A DNA stretch of 25,748 bases from JACRIM01 sp038042195 (GCA_038042195.1 JBBTET010000059.1:1-25748), one strand, 5' to 3'. Positions 14,683 through 23,624 are shown, numbered from the stretch's first letter. The notes: generated by a model not told the origin, from the sequence alone. Numbers and translations: made by a program.

Positions 14683-15014
14683 AGATCGACGTGCAACAAC
14701 GCAACGGCGTTTCCATCGTCAGTATCAGCGACGACTACACCGGCCCCGACGGCGATCTTGCAAAGACAGTCAACCCGCTGATCGAGCAGCCCGGCGCTCG
14801 CGTCGTGCTGGACCTGGCCGGCGTCGGCTACATTAACTCGGCGGCCCTCGGCGAACTCGTCCGCATCACGGCCCAAGCCAACTCGCAGGGGGCGCGCGTG
14901 GTCCTTGCCGCGCTCTCGCCCTTCGTCGCCGGCGTGCTCGACACGACCCGGCTGAGTCGGTTCTTCGAAATTCATTCCACGGTGGATGACGCGGTGGCGA
15001 AACTACTTGCCTGA
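14679..15014 (+). CDS. STAS-domain anti-anti-sigma factor-like protein
   Basis: The 111-aa product is a single STAS domain: an N-terminal beta strand (IDVQQRNGVSIVSI), RVVLDLAGVGYINSAALGEL in the middle and a C-terminal helix (DAVAKLLA). In SpoIIAA-type regulators the Ser of the D-S-S-G-L loop is phosphorylated by an anti-sigma kinase. Here the loop is N53-S54-A-A-L, so the phospho-acceptor Ser is kept although the preceding Asp is Asn. It would act in partner switching with an anti-sigma factor kinase, which is not encoded in the window. Its ATG overlaps the lipoprotein stop (ATGA), and its 3' end overlaps the opposite gene by 12 bases. Confidence 0.85.
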   Translation: MKIDVQQRNGVSIVSISDDYTGPDGDLAKTVNPLIEQPGARVVLDLAGVGYINSAALGELVRITAQANSQGARVVLAALSPFVAGVLDTTRLSRFFEIHSTVDDAVAKLLA

Positions 15015-16814
15015 CACGGCGGCACCCTTCCGAAGGATCAGCGTGCGCGTGGCTGGGGTTTGCGTCTCGCATATCTTTGTTCGCAGTTCCGGGTAGGTCT
15101 CCGCGGGCCAAATACGTTGCGAGACGTTGAGACTGGTCCGCACCTTCACCGAGTCACCGACCGTATCCACCTGCTGTGACATCGACGCATTATTCGCCAG
15201 GGCCATGCCGTACGATTTCGGCAGGGCGACCGTGGTCCAACCCGTCGGCAGTTTCAATTCGATGAAGCACTCCTGCGCGAATGGCCCCGGCATCTTGAGC
15301 AACGTCTTTCGGCCGCTCTTTCCCAACGGCAAGGTAAACGTCTGCATCCACGGCCCTTCGGTCGGCATCGAGAATACGCGATCCTCCCCGACCGAGTCGA
15401 GCGGCTTGGTGGACTTCACCTCTGCCTTGACGGCAAACACGTCGTTGGAGAGTGTCGCCACGCTGAACGTCGTCATCTCCACGTTCGGCAGCAGCCGTGT
15501 GAGGACCTCGCTGATCGCCGACTTCTTCTGATCCTCAGTGCGTAGCGCGTTTGTCAGGAAAAGCCCGGTCATGCGTAAATCGACGCTGCCGCTGTAATTC
15601 GCCGACTCATCCAGGGTCATCCTTGCCGACGATTCCAATCGACTCTCGATGGGCGCGTCGAACTTCGCCGCCATGTCGCTCCGACCGGCCACGAAGGCCC
15701 GATCAAATCGCCGCCATCCGCCCCACGGCCCCGGATTGCGAATGCGACCTTGCGTCGGATGCCAGTAGCTCGTCTCGCCGCGCGACTCGACCATGACGCC
15801 ATAGGCCGCGATTGCCTCGGTTGAGATGTCATCCGTTTGGCACGACACCGCGAAGAACGGCTCGGCCTTCAGGCCCGCATCCCGCAGCATCGCCAGCAGC
15901 ACCGCCGCCGATTCCATCGCCGTCCCATAGTGGCTCGTCCAGGTCTGCATCGCCTGCCGCGGTCGGGGCGCGACCGTCATCAACGGCAGGGTGACCACCG
16001 TGAATTGTCCCGCGAATTTCTCCTGGATCGCCGCCGCCTGATCGATGGGGTCGGTCTTTCCCGACGCCCATTCCCGCACGAGTGATTTCATCGAATCGTC
16101 CGGCTTGCCCAGGCCCTGAATCATCTCAAGAATCACACCGGCCCACGCCTTCGTGTTCGCCGATGTCGACAGCACCTTCATGCCGCCCAGATCCCGTACC
16201 GGTAGGGATAGCGGCTCATCAATCAATGGTTCGACGTTTGATGACTCGTGAATCGTCTTGCCGTTCCGCAGCACCTTGCGAGACACAATCGGGTACGACG
16301 CCTTGATCGGAAAATCGAAATCCGCAAACGGCCACGATGACGGCTTCGAGGCGACCTCGTACTCCAACTCCAACACCGCTCCCGGTTCGACCGCGCTGAG
16401 CGACACCACGATCTGCCGAATTGACGCAAACGCCGGCCATCCCGAAGTCTCCGATGGCGTGACCTCATTCCGCGAGTACGCCGGCACTTCCACGACACGC
16501 CCGTCTCGACAAACCGTCCGCGCCGTAAGGATCGTCACACGTTGAAAGTCTTTGTTGTATGTGATGCGAGGATCGGCGAATGTGCCATTGGCGCGGTCAT
16601 TCTGCACGCGGACGTGCTCTTTCGCCCGCCAGGTGTAGCCGCCGTCCGGTGCAGTGGTGACCGCGTCCTCCCAGACGAGAATGACAGCGTCATCATCGGC
16701 AACCGCAACATCCAACGCCTTCGGGTCGGCATGGGTTGCTGGCGTCATCGTGAGCCACGCAACGATGCCAATCATCAGGCCGCCAACGGAATAAGTGTGT
16801 CTAGCGCTTCGCAC
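15003..16814 (-). CDS. DUF3857/transglutaminase-like protein, catalytic triad lost
   Basis: The GTG at 16814 has GGGAGG at ideal spacing inside the end of the upstream gene, giving 603 aa. The signal peptide is about 1-29 (MIGIVAWLTMTPATHA core). A DUF3857 domain (about 60-210) is followed by a transglutaminase-like core (about 285-360) and a C-terminal beta-rich region. It is a paralogue of the upstream gene, but the core has lost the triad: GTAMES where Cys is expected (Ala299), YGV in place of NHAV, and WHPT in place of LDPT. It is therefore probably a non-enzymatic, envelope-located binding protein. It overlaps the upstream gene by 14 bases. Confidence 0.85.
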   Translation of the reverse strand: MRSARHTYSVGGLMIGIVAWLTMTPATHADPKALDVAVADDDAVILVWEDAVTTAPDGGYTWRAKEHVRVQNDRANGTFADPRITYNKDFQRVTILTARTVCRDGRVVEVPAYSRNEVTPSETSGWPAFASIRQIVVSLSAVEPGAVLELEYEVASKPSSWPFADFDFPIKASYPIVSRKVLRNGKTIHESSNVEPLIDEPLSLPVRDLGGMKVLSTSANTKAWAGVILEMIQGLGKPDDSMKSLVREWASGKTDPIDQAAAIQEKFAGQFTVVTLPLMTVAPRPRQAMQTWTSHYGTAMESAAVLLAMLRDAGLKAEPFFAVSCQTDDISTEAIAAYGVMVESRGETSYWHPTQGRIRNPGPWGGWRRFDRAFVAGRSDMAAKFDAPIESRLESSARMTLDESANYSGSVDLRMTGLFLTNALRTEDQKKSAISEVLTRLLPNVEMTTFSVATLSNDVFAVKAEVKSTKPLDSVGEDRVFSMPTEGPWMQTFTLPLGKSGRKTLLKMPGPFAQECFIELKLPTGWTTVALPKSYGMALANNASMSQQVDTVGDSVKVRTSLNVSQRIWPAETYPELRTKICETQTPATRTLILRKGAAVSGK

Positions 16815-18789
16815 TTTGATCCTCCCGGCGACAGACAACCAGTTCAATCCGCAACGCCCCCAGCCGGTCGATCACTTCTTTGTAGCCTGCATATTCGTCC
16901 ACCGGCACGATGTGTTTTTTCAATTCCACCTTGCAACGATACCGAATCTGCCCATCGGTCGGCTCCACCTTGAACTCCATCGATGCCGCCGCGTTGTCAA
17001 TCAGAGTATCACTCGGCTGTCCCACGATCCGCCACCCGGCAGGCAACGTCACAACCTCCTCACAATCCAACCGCCGAGTGGAGCGAATCCGCGCGGGATA
17101 CTTGCGATCCTTCACACTGGTCTCCGCGCTGTCATACACGTCGGGCAACACCAGATCGGTCAGCACGCCCGTCATGCTCGGCAATCGGAAATACACCTGC
17201 CCGGTTTCACCGACGCTGTAATCCGCCGCGACGTAGTCCATCTGAACAGTCGCCGGTCCGGAGAAATCGACCGGGTCCGTCACCGTCAGTGACCCCAGCG
17301 TCGCCCCGGTTGCTAATCTACGTAGGCTCTCCTCGAAGCGAGCCGATCGATCCACGGGCTTGATGCCTGACAATCCTCTGCGCAAACTCGTCTCCGGGCA
17401 CCCGACGGTCGAGACCGACATCCGCCCCTTCATGTCGCCTGTGGATGAAAGCGTCGCCTCTCCTCGCCACGTCACCGCGTTCTCCGCCGGAGGACTGTAG
17501 GGCGACAGTTGCAACCCCAACTCACCCTGCGGCGTCCCGAACACCACGGCCTGACGCTGCTCCGCGCTCGACCACATCTCCCGATTCTTCGGCAGCCACG
17601 TCGGATCGAGCAATCGCAGCGTGCCATCCTTCTGTCGCACGCTCGTCACCGCATGGTTGAACTGATCGGCCGGCGTCTTCTCCACCCGCGCCCCGGCCTC
17701 GGTCATGACGATGTACGACTCAAACCCCGCCTCACGCAGCAACGCCACCAGCAGGCCCGCCTTGTCCTTGCAGACGCCGCCGCGATCGTGAAAGGTCTCA
17801 ATCGCCGGATGCGTCGTGTATCCCTCGTGCGCCCCACGGCTGGTGCCGACATAGCGCACATTCTCAGCGACCCAGTGATTCAGCGTGGCGATCTTCTCTT
17901 CATCGGTGAGTTTCTTATCCCCCGGCTCGCCGACCAACTCGCGCACCTTCGCCCGAATCGCATCATCGGTCTTGAAGCTCGGCTCATTTTTCTCGTGGAA
18001 CCAGCGCGCCTTATGCTGCCAGCTTTCGACCGTGGCCAACACCAGCTTGCAGGTCACGTCGCCGCTCGAACACATCTTCGGCTCCGCCTTGAACGCCGGC
18101 AGGTTCTTCTTTTCAAATCGATACACCGCCTGATCGCCGTCAAAGTGCATCGACGTGCCGGCCTCGCCATTCACGACTTCGTATTGCAATGGCTTGCTCT
18201 TGGAGATCGTCACCGCGTATCGCTTCTCAACGACCGGCACGCCCTCCTGCCACGACACCACGTCGTACCAATGCCCCGGCATCGGCGGCTGAATGCAGCC
18301 TGCGCCGCTGCCGCCATCCCCCAGGTAGGCCACATTGAATCCCGTCTTCGTCCAGTTCAGTTCGACGGAGTCGCCGACCTTCAGGCCCGGAACCTCCAGC
18401 ATCGTTTGTTGACTGCCCCAAAAAATGATCCCCGCCGATGCCGGCGCAACGACGGCCGACTTGATGTTGAGTTCCTCGACACCGCCCGCGCGATGGATGC
18501 GACTCGGCAACAATTCCAGCGTGTTCGTCGCCGGGTCATAGTCCCACCGATGCACCGATAGGGCCCGCACGCCGGCCTCGGTCAGCACCTTCACCACGCG
18601 CGTGCATCGATTCGTGCCGATGCCCGTATCGGCGACGGTAACGTCGGTCGAATCGAACACCACAACCGTGTCCGCTCCATCAAACGTTCCCTTCGCGGCG
18701 GTGATCTTCGCGGGGATGTCGTCCGCTCTCGATGCGGACGAGAGTAAAAACAAAACGACCAGGGCCAAGAGCCAGCGCTGCAGTCTCAT
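16801..18789 (-). CDS. DUF3857 and transglutaminase-core protein, intact triad
   Basis: The product is 662 aa with signal peptide MRLQRWLLALVVLFLLSSAS/RA. A DUF3857 beta-domain (about 30-240) precedes a transglutaminase-type papain-like core (about 295-400), then a DUF3858-like C-terminal region. The catalytic residues are all visible: Cys340 in GGVCKDKAG, His379 in FNHAV and Asp395 in LLDPTW. Such proteins are exported and common in planctomycetes and Bacteroidota. Their substrates, peptide or isopeptide bonds, are mostly unknown. It is 99 bases downstream of yhaM on the same strand and directly upstream of its inactive paralogue. Confidence 0.88.
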   Translation of the reverse strand: MRLQRWLLALVVLFLLSSASRADDIPAKITAAKGTFDGADTVVVFDSTDVTVADTGIGTNRCTRVVKVLTEAGVRALSVHRWDYDPATNTLELLPSRIHRAGGVEELNIKSAVVAPASAGIIFWGSQQTMLEVPGLKVGDSVELNWTKTGFNVAYLGDGGSGAGCIQPPMPGHWYDVVSWQEGVPVVEKRYAVTISKSKPLQYEVVNGEAGTSMHFDGDQAVYRFEKKNLPAFKAEPKMCSSGDVTCKLVLATVESWQHKARWFHEKNEPSFKTDDAIRAKVRELVGEPGDKKLTDEEKIATLNHWVAENVRYVGTSRGAHEGYTTHPAIETFHDRGGVCKDKAGLLVALLREAGFESYIVMTEAGARVEKTPADQFNHAVTSVRQKDGTLRLLDPTWLPKNREMWSSAEQRQAVVFGTPQGELGLQLSPYSPPAENAVTWRGEATLSSTGDMKGRMSVSTVGCPETSLRRGLSGIKPVDRSARFEESLRRLATGATLGSLTVTDPVDFSGPATVQMDYVAADYSVGETGQVYFRLPSMTGVLTDLVLPDVYDSAETSVKDRKYPARIRSTRRLDCEEVVTLPAGWRIVGQPSDTLIDNAAASMEFKVEPTDGQIRYRCKVELKKHIVPVDEYAGYKEVIDRLGALRIELVVCRREDQSAKR

Positions 18790-18888
18790 CGGATCGCTCC
18801 CTACTCGGTTGGGTTGGAACTAAGCCGGTCGCCCCGGCACTGTGACGCTCAAGACCCTCAAAGGCAAACGGCGAACCCCGCAGCCGCC

Positions 18889-19938
18889 TCACGCCTTCTC
18901 CGGTCGAATCCCCATCACGTCCTTCTTGAAGATGCGTGTCTCCAGCGGCTTGACCCATTCGCTCCAGTCGCTGTCCGGGTTCCGGGCATCCCGAATGGCC
19001 GTCAGACACATCTGCGTCTTCGCATCGATGTTGTCGAGATAATGCACGATGAACGCCTCGGGGCAGGCCGGCAATCGAGGGCTGCCAAACTCGTACGTCC
19101 CATGATGCGACAGCACGATGTGCGTCAGGACGTTCTGCAACTCCTCCGGAAAAGGCTTCCCCGTGGCCAGTTCCACCTCCGCCGCCTTGCGGTCGATCCA
19201 GATCGCCGCCTGCGTGATGTGGCCGACGAGTTGCCCATTGTTCGTGTAGGAGAAATTCGTATCGGCCGTTAGTTCCGTCGTCTTGCCGATGTCATGCAGG
19301 AAAATACCCGCCAGCACGAGATCGCGGCTGATGTGCGGATAGTGGCTGTCGCTGTCGTCGGTCTTGCCAAGGATGCGCGTGGCCAACTCCATCACGCTCA
19401 GCGTGTGTTCGAGCAGTCCGCCGATGAAAGCGTGATGATTCTGAATCGCGGCCGGTGCCTTGCGAAACCCGGCCACCATCGTCTCATCCTTGACGAACTC
19501 CTTGATGAGGGCGAGCAGCGTCGGGTTCTTGATCGTCCGCAGAATGGCGAGCAGCCGGTTCCACATCTCGTCAATGTCGTACTTTGTGCGTGGGATGTAG
19601 TCGCCCAGTTCAAAGGCCGACGGATCAGCCGCTCGCATACCGTCGACGATGAATTGAAGACTGCCCTTGTAACTCTCGGCCCGTCCGCGCACGCGCAGGA
19701 ATCCGCCTTCGGTGATGGCGTCGTACTGCGCCTGCGTCGCATTCCAGATGCGCCCCAGAAGCTGCCCAGTTCGGTCGACGAATACAATATGAATGTACAT
19801 CCCGCCGTTGGTCGTCGTGCGCAGGTCTTTCTTCGAGACAAGAAAAACCTGATCCGTCAGCGTCTCCCCCGGCTGTAGCTGGTCGATGAACTTATGCGGG
19901 ACGGGGGCGTTGGGTGGCTTGGCGGTGGTCGTGCTCAT
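18889..19938 (-). CDS. yhaM: 3'-5' exoribonuclease YhaM family (OB-fold plus HD domain)
   Basis: The product is 349 aa. An N-terminal OB-fold nucleic-acid-binding domain (about 18-110; 'VFLVSKKDLRTTTNG', 'VDRTGQLLGRIW') is followed by an HD phosphohydrolase domain. The metal ligands are recognisable as His177 in GGLLEHT, His215-Asp216 in FLHDIGKT, and His in VGHITQA and LSHHGTYEFG. This is the YhaM arrangement, a manganese- or cobalt-dependent 3'-5' exonuclease for RNA and single-stranded DNA. The usual length of about 315 aa is slightly exceeded by the N-terminus. It is likely the first gene of a minus-strand group with the two transglutaminase-like genes. Confidence 0.85.
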   Translation of the reverse strand: MSTTTAKPPNAPVPHKFIDQLQPGETLTDQVFLVSKKDLRTTTNGGMYIHIVFVDRTGQLLGRIWNATQAQYDAITEGGFLRVRGRAESYKGSLQFIVDGMRAADPSAFELGDYIPRTKYDIDEMWNRLLAILRTIKNPTLLALIKEFVKDETMVAGFRKAPAAIQNHHAFIGGLLEHTLSVMELATRILGKTDDSDSHYPHISRDLVLAGIFLHDIGKTTELTADTNFSYTNNGQLVGHITQAAIWIDRKAAEVELATGKPFPEELQNVLTHIVLSHHGTYEFGSPRLPACPEAFIVHYLDNIDAKTQMCLTAIRDARNPDSDWSEWVKPLETRIFKKDVMGIRPEKA

Positions 19939-20036
19939 GGGGGTCTGTCATCCGTCGTTGAACGCACGGTTCGTTTAGCCGCGTGGTACACCCGCCGCGG
20001 TGGGAGGCTTCGCCGAGCGCTTGTATTCTGCGACGG

Positions 20037-20042
20037 ATTATA
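20037..20042 (-). promoter_or_regulatory. Candidate -10 box upstream of yhaM
   Basis: A perfect TATAAT lies on the minus strand 99 bases before the yhaM ATG. No good -35 hexamer is found 16-18 bases upstream, so it may be an extended or activated promoter, or chance. Confidence 0.3.
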
Positions 20043-20132
20043 ACGGATGTGCGCACTCGCACTACGGTGATGGGAGTGGGGGCAACCCGCCGACGGGCAT
20101 CTCTGGAAATGCCTGCCACTGAGCCTCGTTCG

Positions 20133-20597
20133 TCATCCGGATTTCGTTTCACTGGCTGGGAGTAGGGCATCCGGCGATAGAACTTCAATTCCCGGGAAGC
20201 GAGAGAACCCCGGTGTATCAAAGGTCAATATGCAGCCGATGCCGTGGACCTGCATGGCTGCGACCAGTCGTGCATCGTGGCCGGACTTGCCCTTTACGTC
20301 GTGGCGGACCACCAGGTCGATCCAATGCCGCCGAAGGGCCGGAGTGTCTTCCAAGACCGTGAACGCTCCCTCAAGTTCCATCAGGCGAGCATGAGACTCC
20401 GCCGTGGTGAACCCAAGCCCGTTCTCACCGACCGGCCGTGTAGACACCACCCAAAACTCATACAAGTTCTGCGATGCGAGGCAAAGCATTTCGCGTCGGG
20501 ACGCCAACGCGTTAAGTGCGGAGGTCGCCAGGGCATGTTGAGGATGACTTGGTTGCGCACACCGGGCAATGATGTTGGTGTCAACCAGGACTCTCAT
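20133..20597 (-). CDS. vapC: PIN-domain ribonuclease toxin
   Basis: The product is 154 aa. It is a PIN-domain protein with the four acidic metal ligands Asp6 (LVDTNI), Glu47 (NLYEFW), Asp108 (GHDARLVAAM) and Asp127 (TFDTPGFSRF), so it should be an Mg/Mn-dependent endoribonuclease that cleaves tRNA or rRNA when free. Its ATG overlaps the stop of the antitoxin gene (ATGA), so production is coupled. This is a standard VapBC type II toxin-antitoxin module. All catalytic residues are intact, so it looks functional. The end of the module is 194 bases from yhaM. Confidence 0.9.
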   Translation of the reverse strand: MRVLVDTNIIARCAQPSHPQHALATSALNALASRREMLCLASQNLYEFWVVSTRPVGENGLGFTTAESHARLMELEGAFTVLEDTPALRRHWIDLVVRHDVKGKSGHDARLVAAMQVHGIGCILTFDTPGFSRFPGIEVLSPDALLPASETKSG

Positions 20598-20866
20598 TCG
20601 CCCCGGCCTTCGTAGATACGCCCTCGGTCATCATCAGCGAAATAACCGGCCGGTAACGTCGCGGCATGGCCCCGGGTGGCGGCGAGGAATCGATTCCATG
20701 CCTCCATTCGATCCTTGGCGATCGACTCCGACAGTGAACCGTTCGGCTCCGAGAGCCTCTGCTCAACGGCCTCCAATGCCACAGCCATCAAGTCCTTCCC
20801 CTCTGCGGCCGCGCGTTCTCGCAGGCGATGCTCCAATTCAGGCGTTAGGTCGAGTCGTAGAGTCAT
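20594..20866 (-). CDS. vapB: VapB-type antitoxin
   Basis: The product is 90 aa from the ATG at 20866, with GGAG seven bases upstream. A GTG directly before it is in frame but less likely. The N-terminus MTLRLDLTPELEHRLRERAA is a ribbon-helix-helix DNA-binding segment ('beta strand, L.P.LE..L...A'), and the C-terminus (RFLAATRGHAATLPAGYFAD and a charged end) is the toxin-binding tail. It should neutralise the adjacent PIN toxin and repress the operon. A TTGACA hexamer lies on the minus strand at 20910-20915, but I see no matching -10 box. Confidence 0.85.
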   Translation of the reverse strand: MTLRLDLTPELEHRLRERAAAEGKDLMAVALEAVEQRLSEPNGSLSESIAKDRMEAWNRFLAATRGHAATLPAGYFADDDRGRIYEGRGE

Positions 20867-21081
20867 CACTCATCTCCGTAGCACCGCACAGCGGCATAGA
20901 GAAGCACCGTGTCAATAGATAAGGATATCACGGCAGTGGGCAAAAGGCACGGGATTAGCAATGAATTGCTCATGGTGAGTACGACACGCCACACTCGTTT
21001 GGGACGATTATCGCACCAATCGATACTGAATGGCCCTCCCCCAATCAAGTTGCATCAGCGTCTTTGCCGGTAAAACGAGAA

Positions 21082-21124
21082 CCGCCGAACGGTCCCCCCA
21101 ATGAGAACTTGTACCGTTCGGCGG
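21082..21124 (-). terminator. Long perfect hairpin downstream of the PilZ gene
   Basis: CCGCCGAACGGT (21082-21093) and ACCGTTCGGCGG (21113-21124) form a perfect 12-bp stem with a 19-base loop. On the minus strand it is 28 bases past the PilZ stop and is followed by TTCTCGTTTT, so it probably ends that transcript. The T run is broken, and the large loop is unusual for a terminator. Confidence 0.6.
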
Positions 21125-21152
21125 CGGAATTACTGTTGATGTCGTGCTTCGA

Positions 21153-21623
21153 CTAGGCGTTCATGCCCGCCAGCAAGGCCGTGCCCGTGGACTTGGAAGA
21201 GTCGCCTTTCAAGAACGACCACCGGTCCCCTGTCAGCCCGCCCTTCTTCTTCGTCGACTTGCGATGATCGAGTAACAGATCACGCGGGCCGCGCCGAGCC
21301 GAGCCGAGGTCGGTTCGGTGAATGAAACGAACGCCGACCCGTGCGATGCCGTCTTCGGGCCGTCGCAGGTTGACCACGATCGCCAACTCCTCGCGCGGCT
21401 CGCTCTCCGTCGCGCCATCGTTCGTCGGCGTCTCGAAACGAACGTACAGATACTGTCCCAGTGAAAGCGGCGTGCCCGAATTGGTCATGAGTCCCGCGCC
21501 GCCCGACGAGAGGTCGAGCATGTGAACTGCAATCTCTTCGTCCGTGGCTTCAGGGCGAATCGTGGTGGGAACAAAGGCCTGTGTGCGAGCGTCGGCCCGA
21601 CGTTCGAGGTGTGATTGGTGCAT
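21153..21623 (-). CDS. PilZ-domain protein (c-di-GMP binding)
   Basis: From the ATG at 21623, preceded by GGGAG at good spacing, the product is 156 aa. An ATG at 21695 would add 24 unsupported residues. The PilZ signature is complete: ERRADAR near the N-terminus (the RxxxR element) and DLSSGGAGL ([D/N]xSxxG), followed by 'LGQYLYVRFETP' and 'GIARVGVRFIHRT'. The protein probably binds cyclic di-GMP and adjusts an effector. No diguanylate cyclase lies in the window. The C-terminus (KSTKKKGGLTGDRWSF) is basic. It is monocistronic. Confidence 0.88.
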   Translation of the reverse strand: MHQSHLERRADARTQAFVPTTIRPEATDEEIAVHMLDLSSGGAGLMTNSGTPLSLGQYLYVRFETPTNDGATESEPREELAIVVNLRRPEDGIARVGVRFIHRTDLGSARRGPRDLLLDHRKSTKKKGGLTGDRWSFLKGDSSKSTGTALLAGMNA

Positions 21624-21845
21624 GTCCCATTCTCCCTGGGGGTTGTGTGGCATCCCTGCCGACGACCAGTCGCCCACTTGATGGCCCTCTTGCATCGGTC
21701 CGGATTCCGGGAGTGTTTACTTAGTTCGTCATGCCCTTGCGTTTCCGGTCGGACCATGCCCTAATGCCGGGTCCGTGTCGTTGATTCAACAGGTACAACA
21801 CGGCCCAGTGCCGCTCCCGCAAACTGCATAGAAGAGGCTGATTCG

Positions 21846-23624
21846 ATGAAATGGTCCGCGTTTTTGATCCCCACGACCAAGGAAGTCCCCAAGGACGCCA
21901 CCGTCCCCTCGCACCAACTCATGATCCGCGCCGGCATGATTCGCCAGCTCGCCGCCGGGGTCTATAACTATCTCCCACTCGGTTATCGCACCCTTCGCAA
22001 GGTTGAGCAGATTGTGCGCGAGGAGATGAACCGTGCCGGCGGCATCGAACTGCACATGCCCGTGATGCACCCGATTGAATTGTGGCAGCAGACCGGCCGC
22101 GTGGCCGCGATGGGTGACGTGCTGCTCCGACTCGCCGGCCCCGAAGGCGACTGGCGCTCGCAGACCGTCCTCGGCCCCACACACGAGGAACCAATCACCG
22201 AGATCGCCCGCGCCTATCTCAACAGCTACAAGCTGCTCCCCGTCAACCTCTACCAGATACAGGTGAAGTTCCGTGGCGAGGCCCGCCCCAAATCCGGCGT
22301 CCTCCGCACGCGCGAATTCCTCATGAAGGATGCCTACAGCTTCCACCGCGACAAGGAAAGCCTCGACGAAGGCTACCAGAAAATGTACGACGCCTACTGC
22401 CGTATCTTTACGCGCTGCGGCCTGCCGTACATCGCCGTCGAAGCCGAAAGCGGCCCCATCGGCGGCGACGCGTCGCACGAGTTCATGGTCCTCACCGAGG
22501 CCGGTGAAGACGTGGTGGCGATTACGGAGAACGGTGACTACGCCGCCAACACCGAACGCGCAAGCTGCGCCCCGCTCGCGCAAGACAGCGCTCCGATGGA
22601 ATCAGTTCAGGAAGTTCACACGCCGAGCCAACGGACCATCGACGAAGTCTGCGTATTCTTGAAAACCAAGCCGTCGCAGATGATCAAAACGCTCGTGTAC
22701 TCCCATCCCTTAGCCCCCGGCTCCGCCGGGGGGTCGAAACCGATCGCCGCCAAGCCCCCCGTCGTCGTCCTCGTACGCGGCGACCACGAAGTCAACGAAA
22801 ACAAACTCAACCGCATCGCCGGCGGCAGACTCGAACTGGCCAACGAAGCAACGATCACCGCGCTCACCGGCGCCGCCGTTGGTTTCGCCGGTCCGCACGC
22901 GCTCAAAGCCCCGCACCGCCTCATCATCGACCAGGCCGTCGCCGTCATGCGAAACGCCGCCACTGGCGCCTGCAAGACCGACCACCACGTCACCGGCATC
23001 AACCCCGGCCGCGATTTCCCACTCGCGGGGGAGCATGTCACCGTCACTGACGTTCGCAACGTCACGGACGGAGACTTTTCGCCCAGCGGCAGCGGCTCGC
23101 CCATCCGCTTGAAAAAAGCCATCGAGATCGGCCACGTCTTCAAACTCGGCACGAAATACAGCGACGCGCTGAAGGCCACCTTCCTCGACAACGACGGCAA
23201 GCCCAAGAGCCTCATCATGGGCTGCTATGGCATCGGTCTCAATCGCATCATGGCGGCAGCCATTGAATCGCATCACGACGAATTCGGCATCAAGTGGCCG
23301 ATGAACATCGCCCCGTTTGAAGTGCTGATCGTCGCCCTCGACCCGCGCGAGAGTGCTGTCATGGATGTTGCCCAGAAGCTGCACGACGACCTCGAAGCCG
23401 CCGGAGTCGACGTCCTCTTCGACGACCGCGACGAGCGCGCCGGCTACAAGTTCAAAGATGCCGACCTTATCGGAGTGCCCCTTCGAATCACCGTGGGGCG
23501 CAAGAGTCTCGCCGACGGCTTCGTCGAGTTAAAACGCCGCGACTCGCAGGATGTCCAGAAACTCGATCCAGCCGAGGCGAGCCGCGCCGCCTTCGAGTTC
23601 GTGCGAGATTCCCGCAAGCCATAG
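21846..23624 (+). CDS. proS: Prolyl-tRNA synthetase, bacterial type with INS domain
   Basis: This class II synthetase charges tRNA-Pro. The product is 592 aa. Motif 1 (AAGVYNYLPLGYRTLRKVE), motif 2 (FRGEARPKSGVLRTREFLMK) and motif 3 (MGCYGIGLNRIMAAA) are present. Between motifs 2 and 3 lies the INS editing domain (about 235-390), so this is the bacterial ProS form, which hydrolyses Ala-tRNA-Pro. The anticodon-binding domain is at the C-terminus. Inside the INS domain the sequence HPLAPGSAGGSKP is encoded by a palindromic insert at 22714-22732. The start has AGAGG nine bases upstream. Confidence 0.97.
   Translation: MKWSAFLIPTTKEVPKDATVPSHQLMIRAGMIRQLAAGVYNYLPLGYRTLRKVEQIVREEMNRAGGIELHMPVMHPIELWQQTGRVAAMGDVLLRLAGPEGDWRSQTVLGPTHEEPITEIARAYLNSYKLLPVNLYQIQVKFRGEARPKSGVLRTREFLMKDAYSFHRDKESLDEGYQKMYDAYCRIFTRCGLPYIAVEAESGPIGGDASHEFMVLTEAGEDVVAITENGDYAANTERASCAPLAQDSAPMESVQEVHTPSQRTIDEVCVFLKTKPSQMIKTLVYSHPLAPGSAGGSKPIAAKPPVVVLVRGDHEVNENKLNRIAGGRLELANEATITALTGAAVGFAGPHALKAPHRLIIDQAVAVMRNAATGACKTDHHVTGINPGRDFPLAGEHVTVTDVRNVTDGDFSPSGSGSPIRLKKAIEIGHVFKLGTKYSDALKATFLDNDGKPKSLIMGCYGIGLNRIMAAAIESHHDEFGIKWPMNIAPFEVLIVALDPRESAVMDVAQKLHDDLEAAGVDVLFDDRDERAGYKFKDADLIGVPLRITVGRKSLADGFVELKRRDSQDVQKLDPAEASRAAFEFVRDSRKP
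22714..22732. repeat. Palindromic insert within proS
   Basis: CCCCCGGC-TCC-GCCGGGGG forms a perfect 8-bp hairpin embedded in the proS reading frame. It encodes PGSAGG-like residues in a loop of the editing domain. The type, TTAG plus a GC-rich hairpin, is typical of short intergenic repeat elements. Only one copy is visible in this window. Confidence 0.4.

Noticed and set aside
17509..18561. 350-aa open frame on the plus strand
   Set aside because: Antisense to the intact transglutaminase-like gene. Arg/His-rich with no recognisable motif.
20866..21048. 60-aa frame (MIGGGPFSIDWC...) directly upstream of the antitoxin gene
   Set aside because: No ribosome binding site and no family-like features. 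It covers the likely vapBC promoter region.
21786..22583. 265-aa open frame on the minus strand
   Set aside because: Antisense to the proS motif 1 and motif 2 region, which is conserved.
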